From: GCA-2862585 sp965661345
Lineage (GTDB): Bacteria; Bacteroidota; Bacteroidia; Flavobacteriales; UBA7312
Assembly (NCBI GenBank): GCA_965661345.1
Contig: CBFIDK010000001.1
Location: forward strand, 310,001 to 374,000
DNA: 64,000 bases
Direction: 5' to 3'
Both the position numbers and the translations under genes were made by a program. This document shows, one piece after another, positions 57,627 through 64,000 of this stretch (the stretch's first letter is position 1; every line of letters starts with the position of its first letter). The notes below the pieces were generated by a model. That model saw only the letters and a program-made list of their open reading frames with translations. It did not search any database and was not told the DNA's origin.

Positions 57627-58175
57627 TTACTTAGCTGAGATCCAAGGGATTTCCGTTGCGTCAAGATTTTTTGTTAGATATCTGCTTAAAACAAATAGGT
57701 AATCAGAAAGTCGGTTTAAATATTTTAAAATTATTTCTTTTTGCAAAATGTCTTCACCAATTTGTGTGGTTAATCGTTCGGCACGTCTGCATACACATCT
57801 AGCGATATGACAAAAGGATACTGTTGTATGTCCTCCAGGCAAAATAAACGATCGCATTTCTGGAAGTGAATCGTTCATTTTATCAATTTCTTTTTCCAAA
57901 AGAGTTACGTCTTCTTCATCTAGTAGAGGTAATTTCATTTTGTTAGTGCCATCTTGGTTTGCAAGTAAAGCGCCAATGGTAAATAATTTGTTCTGAATCG
58001 TAATTATAAGATCATGCGTTTCTTCACCAACACTTTGGTCACGCAGTAGTCCCATGTATGAGTTGAGTTCGTCAACAGTTCCGTAAGCTTCAATTCGTTC
58101 ATGATTTTTAGGAACTCTTTTCCCACCAATTAGCTGGGTAGTCCCATTATCGCCTTTTTTTGTGTAAATCTTCAT
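57627..58175 (-). CDS. Cob(I)yrinic acid a,c-diamide adenosyltransferase (PduO type)
   Basis: ATP:cob(I)alamin adenosyltransferase making adenosylcobalamin, of the PduO/MMAB type. The N-terminal KIYTKKGDNGTTQLIGGKRV (residues 2-21) with VDELNSYMGLLR, the central FILPGGHTTVSFCHIARCVCRRAER block (about 108-132, split by a turn) and the C-terminal LKYLNRLSDYLFVLSRY (about 150-166) are diagnostic. 182 residues is normal. It lies 4 nt after an ABC ATPase gene on the same strand. No cobalamin synthesis genes are present, so it probably serves salvaged cobalamin. Confidence 0.94.
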   Translation of the reverse strand: MKIYTKKGDNGTTQLIGGKRVPKNHERIEAYGTVDELNSYMGLLRDQSVGEETHDLIITIQNKLFTIGALLANQDGTNKMKLPLLDEEDVTLLEKEIDKMNDSLPEMRSFILPGGHTTVSFCHIARCVCRRAERLTTQIGEDILQKEIILKYLNRLSDYLFVLSRYLTKNLDATEIPWISAK

Positions 58176-58179
58176 AAGG

Positions 58180-58878
58180 TTATGAATTTATTGGTGAGCT
58201 ATTAACTTTATCACTTTCAATTTCTCCGTCTTTTAGTCTCACGATTCGATGGGCATATTGCGCTATTTCGTCTTCATGGGTTACAATGATGACGGTATTG
58301 CCATTTTTATGGATTTCTTGAAATAATGCCATTATCTCAACGGAAGTTGCACTATCAAGATTTCCTGTTGGTTCATCGGCTAAAATAATAGATGGATTAT
58401 TGACCAGGGCTCTGGCTACAGCGACTCTTTGTCTTTGCCCTCCTGATAGTTCATTTGGACGGTGATTGATTCTATCTGAAAGGTTTACTTTTTCTAGAGC
58501 ATCTAATGCTTTTATCTCTCGTTCTTCCTTGTTGAAACCAGCATAAATCAGTGGTAACATTACATTTTCTAAGGCAGTAGATTTTGGTAAGAGATTAAAA
58601 CTTTGAAATACAAATCCAATTTCTTTATTTCTGATTTCTGCAAGACTGTTGTCGTCTAATTGACTGACATTATTGTTAGCTAATGTGTAGCTTCCTTCGG
58701 TCGGCGTGTCTAAGCAACCAAGAATATTCATCAGGGTAGATTTTCCTGATCCCGATTGTCCCATTAAGGCCACAAATTCATTTTTTTCTATTGAAAGGTC
58801 TATAGTTTTTAGTGCCTTAATAACTTCATTTCCAACTGTGAAATGTCTAGCAATTTTTTTAATCTTGATTACCGTCAT
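58180..58878 (-). CDS. MacB/LolD-type ABC transporter ATP-binding protein
   Basis: A 232-residue ABC ATPase. Walker A GQSGSGKSTLMNILGCLDTP is at about 39-58, the Q-loop FVFQSFNLLP near 90, the signature LSGGQRQRVAVARALV near 142-157, and Walker B IILADEPTGNLDS near 161-173. The LGCLDTPTEG and QSFNLLP features place it with the MacB/LolD/FtsE-like group that drives mechanotransmission rather than transport through a pore. No permease gene lies beside it, so its partner (possibly an FtsX-like protein) is elsewhere. It is 4 nt upstream of the cobalamin adenosyltransferase gene. Confidence 0.9.
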   Translation of the reverse strand: MTVIKIKKIARHFTVGNEVIKALKTIDLSIEKNEFVALMGQSGSGKSTLMNILGCLDTPTEGSYTLANNNVSQLDDNSLAEIRNKEIGFVFQSFNLLPKSTALENVMLPLIYAGFNKEEREIKALDALEKVNLSDRINHRPNELSGGQRQRVAVARALVNNPSIILADEPTGNLDSATSVEIMALFQEIHKNGNTVIIVTHEDEIAQYAHRIVRLKDGEIESDKVNSSPINS

Positions 58879-58970
58879 AACTGGGTGTAAAGTTAGTTAA
58901 AATACAGTCATTATTTTTTTTCGTCTGTCTCTTTTGAAACTGAAGAAATAAAAAATAGTAAATCCGAAAA

Positions 58971-61900
58971 TTATCTAAGTATGGTAATTGTGCCTTTTCT
59001 ATTGATGCTTCGGCCAGTAAATAATGACTTGACGGTTAAAGTGTATATATAAACTCCCGCAGGAACTTGGATGCCATTTTTGTATGAGCCATCCCAAGTA
59101 TCGGTTTCATCGTTACTTATAAATATACGTTCTCCAAATCTATTGTATACCTCAAATGCAAATTCTACACCATCCTTTGAGAATATTGATATTTCAAAGG
59201 AATTGTGCATGTTGTCACCGTTTGATGGAGTAAATGAATTTGGCACATATACTTCAAATAGTTCTTTGAAATTGGCGATTACATTATCTTCTGAGCGGAC
59301 AGTGAAATTTACATTAGTTTCGTTGTCATTGGGTTGCAGATTATTATTTTCAATGGTCCAATGAGAAAACCTCCAGCCCTCAATGGGTTGTGCTTGTAAA
59401 TTGATTGGTTCGTCAGCTAGGTATGTTATGGTTTGGGAACTTTCAACAATGGCTGTGTCACTAACAATTATTCGACCACTATTTTGTGGAGAAATACTGT
59501 AATTAACGTCATAGAATATATTTTCATCAAAGTAAACTACTATTGTGTCATTTTTATTGACGTTGAAGTTTTGAAATGGTGAAATAGATTCTCCAACGAT
59601 ATATCCGTTGGATGAGGTGAAATGTCTAAACTCCCAAAAGATATTGGATTGGGCTTGAACACTTACATTAGTCCCATACGTTTCTGTGGTTGTATATGGA
59701 AAGTTTGAAATGCTAGTTCCGTTTATTAGTAAGCTAACATCTGCATTTGTTGGTTCTACTATGTATGTAATATCAAATGTTTGTTGATTTAAATGTAGAA
59801 CAATGGTGTCGTCATTATTTATTGTGATAGCAACATCTTCATTTGTAGTTGTGGGAACGAAAGAGTGGTTATTACTACTCCAGTATACCATTTCCCAACC
59901 AACATTTGGTTGTGCGCCAAGTGATACATTTACACCGTCTATATAACTTTCACTGTGAGGGAAAGCACTGATATTAACCCCATCAATTACTATATTTCCA
60001 GAGCCAGCAGGTTCGACCAAAAAGGTTAATTCGTTGGCATCAAAATAGAATATTACAGTAATATCACTCAACAGTTCAATAGAAAAATCCGTATCGGTAG
60101 GATTGTAAGCGTATGGTATGCCACTAATAATTTCAAAATTTGAAAAGTTACCACTTGTAACACTGAAGTCTATTTCTACTCCTCCAAAGTAATCGCCAGA
60201 AAGCGGAGTATTTAGGTTGTTTACATCAAAAAATTCATTGAAATTGACTTCGCCGATACCGTTAATGATCACTGTAACATCATACGGACCTTCGACATCA
60301 TAGCAGTCAACAATTGCACTGTTTAAAACATTACACCTGTCGTTCATGAAGTCTTTCATTTCTTGCACATTATCAGCCCATTCCGCATAAGTGCCGCCCC
60401 ACAAATCTATTTGCGCTTGCATTTCAGGCTCAATGTTATCAATAAGACTATCGAGGTGTTGTATCATAAACTCACATGACAGGTAGGAGTTTGAAAGGTT
60501 TGACCATCTGTTAATGTAGTCATCGAAAAATTCTTCACTGTCAAGCAATGAATTCCATATTGGAATGTGTCCTTGACCACCAATATTTCCTAAACTTTCT
60601 GCATCGCATGGATCGGCATCAGGGTCTGTATTTGGGACACCAGTGTAATTAGCGCCATGCTCAAAAGTGTTATCCATATCCCAAAGGACGTAACGCCATT
60701 TCTTTTTGTCGCCATCTTCCTTTAGTCCGTGCCACCATGCTGTGTTCCAATTTAACCAATCAGCATTCACAGTGTAGCTGTTAAGGATGTAATAATCAAT
60801 TAAGCTTCCAACATTATAAATACTCTTAGCATTATCGTAGTTGGCTTGAACACTCATGTCGTTGTTAACGATAAAATTTCTAGTGTTATCCCAGCTGTCA
60901 TTAACGTCTTGTGGATTTTGACCATCAACTAGTACATCAACCCATGTTCCTCCCCAAGTTTTGAGAAATTCAACAGAGTCTTGGTCGTAGTAAAAATCAG
61001 TATAATCTAAATCATCTACTTTTTCACGTAATTCATAAACGCCCCAGTAGGTGCCGTTTAGGTACATTACACAAGGTTCATACGAACGTTCGTCAATTCG
61101 TAAGCCAGCAACTTGTGATAGGGATTGAACATATGCATCTCTAATATGAGCGCCTGAACTTCCATAGGAGAAGGGATAGTTATCGTTTGCTGCGCATTTA
61201 ACTATAAGTCTTTGAAACTTATCTCTTTCTACATCGTTAAATAGCTGACCTTTAATTGCGTGGTTGTAGCCATATTGGTCTCTTGTAATGTAGTCAAAGC
61301 CTCTTTGAGCATATGCCCAGGAGTCGTTTCCGTGTTCATTGAATTCACCTTTTGCTTTGTCAATAAGTGTACCGTCTGCTTCGTAGAGTTCAAATGTTCC
61401 TCTTGGCTCTATTTGTTGCCCATTTGCAATTAATTCATAAAGTTCGGGATCACCATTGTTATTTGATTCTCTTCCAGAAACCGATAGAATTCTTAGAGGG
61501 TGTGAAACGCCTATGAAATACGTTCCATACTCCATAAAACTTGGAAGAATGTTTTGGTCTTGGCTATACGCTACTGCTTTTAGTACAGTAGTATTACTTA
61601 TTGCAATTGGCCCAGTGTATTCGATGTCAGATACATCTGGCAAACTGCCATCAGTAGTATAGTAGATAGTAGTTGCTGGGTCAGCAGTAATAGTTACGTT
61701 TACTGCACCAGCATGAACTCCAGCTGCTGGGCTAAATGACGGTGTTGATGAATAGTCTGTAAAAGCATTCGTATTAATGCCGTTTGGAGTTGGGTTTTCA
61801 AATACTCCCCAATTAGCATCGCCATCTACTGTTCTTCCTCTTGAGGAATTTGTAAGACAAGGTCTAATAAAAACAGAATCTACAACGGTAACGCCATCAG

Positions 61901-62261
61901 GGTCAGTAAGAATAACCCATTCATTTCCTTTAGTTTGGTGTAATTTGTAATTGGTATGAATATTATTACCAACTATCTCATCTCTTCCAGAGCAATAGAC
62001 TAATAAGTGACTATTTGGAGCTATAATTACAGAAGAATTGAAACGCCATTTTGTTAGGTTATCAGGCTTATCGCTGAGGTAATAGCCGTTAAGGTCAATG
62101 TTAGCTGCTGATTGATTGAACAGTTCTAACCAATCCTCGCTATTTCCGTAATTATCATTAAAGCCATCATAATTTGCTGCAGAGTATTCATTTATTATTA
62201 TTTGACCCGAAAGAGAGAAATAAAATAGCAGATGAAATATTGTAGTTAGTAATGCTTTCAT
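58971..62261 (-). CDS. Large secreted CotH kinase/LTD protein with T9SS type B sorting domain
   Basis: A 1096-residue surface or secreted protein. Order: signal peptide (1-19); lamin-tail (LTD) domain (about 20-130; INEYSAANYDG, EDWLELFNQS, LNGYYLSDKPDN); a chitobiase-type Ig-like domain (about 175-250; TIYYTTDGSLPDVSDI); a CotH-type kinase domain (about 285-560; FNEHGNDSW, YLNGTYWGVYELREKVDD, and WDMDNTFEHG near 532 with the metal-binding Asp pair). Next come four InlB_B-like repeats (about 685-1000; GWEMVYWSS, WEFRHFTSS, GWRFSHWTIE). The final 90 residues are a gliding-motility-associated C-terminal domain (VPNSFTPSNGDNMH, YNRFGERIF, WDGSYKNG, AGVYIYTL), the T9SS type B tail. The CotH kinase active site appears intact. 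Confidence 0.92.
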   Translation of the reverse strand: MKALLTTIFHLLFYFSLSGQIIINEYSAANYDGFNDNYGNSEDWLELFNQSAANIDLNGYYLSDKPDNLTKWRFNSSVIIAPNSHLLVYCSGRDEIVGNNIHTNYKLHQTKGNEWVILTDPDGVTVVDSVFIRPCLTNSSRGRTVDGDANWGVFENPTPNGINTNAFTDYSSTPSFSPAAGVHAGAVNVTITADPATTIYYTTDGSLPDVSDIEYTGPIAISNTTVLKAVAYSQDQNILPSFMEYGTYFIGVSHPLRILSVSGRESNNNGDPELYELIANGQQIEPRGTFELYEADGTLIDKAKGEFNEHGNDSWAYAQRGFDYITRDQYGYNHAIKGQLFNDVERDKFQRLIVKCAANDNYPFSYGSSGAHIRDAYVQSLSQVAGLRIDERSYEPCVMYLNGTYWGVYELREKVDDLDYTDFYYDQDSVEFLKTWGGTWVDVLVDGQNPQDVNDSWDNTRNFIVNNDMSVQANYDNAKSIYNVGSLIDYYILNSYTVNADWLNWNTAWWHGLKEDGDKKKWRYVLWDMDNTFEHGANYTGVPNTDPDADPCDAESLGNIGGQGHIPIWNSLLDSEEFFDDYINRWSNLSNSYLSCEFMIQHLDSLIDNIEPEMQAQIDLWGGTYAEWADNVQEMKDFMNDRCNVLNSAIVDCYDVEGPYDVTVIINGIGEVNFNEFFDVNNLNTPLSGDYFGGVEIDFSVTSGNFSNFEIISGIPYAYNPTDTDFSIELLSDITVIFYFDANELTFLVEPAGSGNIVIDGVNISAFPHSESYIDGVNVSLGAQPNVGWEMVYWSSNNHSFVPTTTNEDVAITINNDDTIVLHLNQQTFDITYIVEPTNADVSLLINGTSISNFPYTTTETYGTNVSVQAQSNIFWEFRHFTSSNGYIVGESISPFQNFNVNKNDTIVVYFDENIFYDVNYSISPQNSGRIIVSDTAIVESSQTITYLADEPINLQAQPIEGWRFSHWTIENNNLQPNDNETNVNFTVRSEDNVIANFKELFEVYVPNSFTPSNGDNMHNSFEISIFSKDGVEFAFEVYNRFGERIFISNDETDTWDGSYKNGIQVPAGVYIYTLTVKSLFTGRSINRKGTITILR

Positions 62262-62303
62262 TAAAGATAGATTATTATCATTAGGTTAAATGCTAAGGAC
62301 GCT

Positions 62304-62311
62304 CAAATATA
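62304..62311 (-). promoter_or_regulatory. -7 element of the CotH protein gene
   Basis: TATATTTG on the minus strand, exact consensus, 42 nt before the ATG at 62261. Confidence 0.55.
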
Positions 62312-62382
62312 CTGCTTTAATTCAAAATATATATTTGAATAATTAAAAACCTTACCGATTCAAACTCAAAAAAACAGCTAAT

Positions 62383-64000
62383 CTATTTTAACATATCCAC
62401 ACTTCTATCGATGAAATTTGTTAACTCTTTGCCCTTTAATAGACCTTGAGATAACAATGCCAAATCTAAAAACTGCTTGATTAGTTCGGATTTTTTATCC
62501 TCATTTTCTTCGTTTAAAAGACGTCCAACTAATTTGTGATTAGAATTAACCACGAGGTTGTAGTTTTCTGGAAGTTCACCAAACATATTCATACCTCCAG
62601 AAAGTTGTTGTTGCTCTTTCATTCTGCGCATAAACTCACTTTGAGTAATTAAAAAAGGTGAGTCGTTTGTCGATAAGCTTTCCAATTGAACAGAGAACTT
62701 TTTATCATCAATCTTATTTTCAATGATTTCTTTTAGCTTTTCTTCCTCTTTTTCACTCAAAATAGATGGTGTAGAATCTTCTTTTTGAATAAGCTTTTCA
62801 ATAGTGTCAGCGTCAACTCTCGCGAACTGAATATCATTGTAGTCTGACTCTATTTTTGAAATTAAATGGCTAACAAGAGGTCCTTCTAATTCAATGACTT
62901 CATAACTTTTGTCCTTCGCCATTCTCACGAAGGTATTTTGTTCCTCCTGATTATGTGTGTAAAGCAAAACAGTTTTGCCATCTTTATTGGTTTGATTGCT
63001 TTTTACACGTTCAATGATTTCGTCTATTGTTGAATAAATGGCGTCAGTATTTTTCAATAAAAAATAGTCTTTAGATTTTTCGAAAAACTTTTCTTCTGTA
63101 AGCATGCCGTATTCAATGAATACTTTAACATCGTCCCATATTTTTTCAAAATCTTCTCTATTATTTTTAAACATTGATTGAAGTTTATCGCCAACCTTTT
63201 TGGTAATGTATTTTGATATTTTTTTAACATTTCCATCTGCTTGTAGGTATGATCGAGAAACATTTAACGGGATGTCTGGTGAATCAATAACACCGTGTAA
63301 TAAAGTAAGGAATTCAGGAACAATATTTTCTACATTATCAGTGATGAATACTTGATTGCTGTATAGGTTTATTTTATTTTTTTGTACCTCTAAATTGTTT
63401 TTAAGTTTTGGGAAATAAAGTATTCCAGTGAGGTTAAACGGATAGTCTACATTTAAGTGAATATTAAATATAGGCTCATTAAACTCCATAGGATATAATT
63501 CTCTGTAGAAATTTGAGTAATCTTCTTCCTTTAAATCTTGTGGTGATTTGGTCCAAGCTGGAGTAGTATTGTTAATAATGTTGTCGACTTCTTTTTCAAT
63601 TTGTTTAATTTTTCCTTCGTCGTCTTTCTCTCCGCTTGGGTCGTTAACATTGATTTTCTTTGTTCCAAATTTTACTTCTATAGGAAGAAATTTGCAATAT
63701 TTATTGAGAATAGCACTTATTCTTGACTCTTCTAAGAATTCTTTTGAATCCTCATCAATGTGTAAAACGATGTCGGTTCCTTTTACTTTTTTTGTCGTTT
63801 CCTCGATGGTGTAATTTGGTGAGCCGTCACAAGTCCATTTTACAGCTGTGCTGTTTAGTTTTTGACTTTTAGTAATTATTTCTACTTGATTTGATACCAT
63901 AAAAGAAGAATAAAAGCCTAATCCAAAATGACCAATAATTGAATTTTTTGCGTCTACATCTTTGTACTTGTTCACAAATTCTTCTGCTCCAGAAAAAGCA
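62383..64000 (-). CDS. htpG: Molecular chaperone HtpG, 5' end cut by window
   Basis: Hsp90-family ATP-dependent chaperone. The frame is open to the window edge and the preceding visible residues (AFSGAEEFVNK) are part of the family N-terminal domain, so the start lies beyond 64000; GTG at 63975 is an internal codon, not the start. About 538 residues are visible. The N-terminal GHKL ATPase part shows GLGFYSSFMVSNQVEII; the middle domain has FYRELYPMEFNEPIF and the Hsp90 catalytic-Arg segment LNVSRSYLQAD; the C-terminal dimerisation region has EFMRRMKEQQ. The stop is at 62383. Neighbours give no information on regulation. Confidence 0.96.
   Translation of the reverse strand, partial: AFSGAEEFVNKYKDVDAKNSIIGHFGLGFYSSFMVSNQVEIITKSQKLNSTAVKWTCDGSPNYTIEETTKKVKGTDIVLHIDEDSKEFLEESRISAILNKYCKFLPIEVKFGTKKINVNDPSGEKDDEGKIKQIEKEVDNIINNTTPAWTKSPQDLKEEDYSNFYRELYPMEFNEPIFNIHLNVDYPFNLTGILYFPKLKNNLEVQKNKINLYSNQVFITDNVENIVPEFLTLLHGVIDSPDIPLNVSRSYLQADGNVKKISKYITKKVGDKLQSMFKNNREDFEKIWDDVKVFIEYGMLTEEKFFEKSKDYFLLKNTDAIYSTIDEIIERVKSNQTNKDGKTVLLYTHNQEEQNTFVRMAKDKSYEVIELEGPLVSHLISKIESDYNDIQFARVDADTIEKLIQKEDSTPSILSEKEEEKLKEIIENKIDDKKFSVQLESLSTNDSPFLITQSEFMRRMKEQQQLSGGMNMFGELPENYNLVVNSNHKLVGRLLNEENEDKKSELIKQFLDLALLSQGLLKGKELTNFIDRSVDMLK

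Noticed and set aside
63973..63975. GTG at 63975 as start of htpG
   Set aside because: Conserved Hsp90 residues continue in frame upstream to the window edge, so the gene is cut rather than starting here.
1..64000. tRNA, rRNA, tmRNA, CRISPR arrays, insertion sequences, prophage or toxin-antitoxin genes
   Set aside because: I looked through the intergenic spacers on both strands and saw no cloverleaf, repeat-spacer pattern, transposase, integrase or terminal inverted repeats. Gaps are too short for most of these.

Overview
The window reads as an AT-rich, densely packed chromosomal segment of a gliding-type Bacteroidota, most likely Flavobacteriales (perhaps a marine Cryomorphaceae/Schleiferiaceae-like lineage; the exact family cannot be fixed from sequence alone). 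The evidence is gldD-gldE, five proteins with C-terminal type IX secretion (T9SS) sorting domains, the phylum-specific -7 promoter element TAnnTTTG in front of many genes, an almost complete absence of Shine-Dalgarno sequences, and typical Bacteroidota gene orders. I see no rRNA, tRNA, CRISPR array, insertion sequence, prophage or integron. It is core genome with a few lineage-specific patches, and no gene-free stretch exceeds 300 bases.

Layout. 1-3.2 kb: end of the division cluster, ftsA (5' cut) and ftsZ, then a YqeY-like gene and a hairpin terminator. 3.2-7.0 kb: a TonB C-terminal-domain protein, then the leftward block mutY-ssb-gldE-gldD. 7.1-9.2 kb: HU, a 29-codon very basic peptide and ribonuclease E/G with a leader hairpin and TTG start. 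9.2-12.6 kb: MFS transporter and recX from a 28-bp divergent spacer, prfB without frameshift site, an ArsC-family gene and a 48-codon membrane peptide. 12.6-18.3 kb: fumC, then a leftward run of a small Cys-x-Cys lipoprotein, feoA, feoB, a SprT-like protease and mannose-1-phosphate guanylyltransferase. 18.3-19.8 kb: an MlaE/MlaF-type lipid transporter pair. 19.8-27.6 kb: four tandem paralogous secreted T9SS type A proteins in the order A-B-B-A with hairpins between them. 27.7-30.6 kb: glycine dehydrogenase. 30.6-35.3 kb: a UbiA-like membrane protein, kynureninase, kynurenine 3-monooxygenase and an MFS-like permease. 35.3-40.2 kb: a membrane protein, an MBL hydrolase, a half-length TauE/SafE permease, an M20 amidohydrolase and recQ. 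40.2-45.5 kb: envelope genes kdsD-tatC-lptB, pssA-purS and lnt, plus a small membrane protein. 45.6-52.3 kb: pabB-tilS-hypothetical-dsbD-yifB. 52.3-57.3 kb: a lipoprotein alpha/beta hydrolase, pnuC and secA. 57.3-64 kb: a DUF2795 protein, cobalamin adenosyltransferase, an ABC ATPase, a large CotH/LTD protein with a T9SS type B tail, and htpG (5' end cut).

How the parts fit: envelope biogenesis dominates (SecA, TatC, Lnt, LptB, KdsD, PssA, MlaEF, DsbD), and the secreted cargo carries T9SS tails that the gliding/T9SS machinery would process. The regulatory signals are the most unusual part. Several genes have the -7 element only 4-6 nt before the start codon, which implies leaderless mRNAs. Nine of eleven convergent gene pairs abut or overlap at their stop codons with no terminator between them, and two of these share a TTAG. 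Where hairpins occur they are concentrated in the T9SS cargo cluster. I found no single convincing new multi-gene system. The strongest leads are the leaderless architecture, the A-B-B-A cargo cluster with its hairpins, the small basic peptide and hairpin in front of RNase E/G, and the Cys-x-Cys lipoprotein ahead of feoAB.
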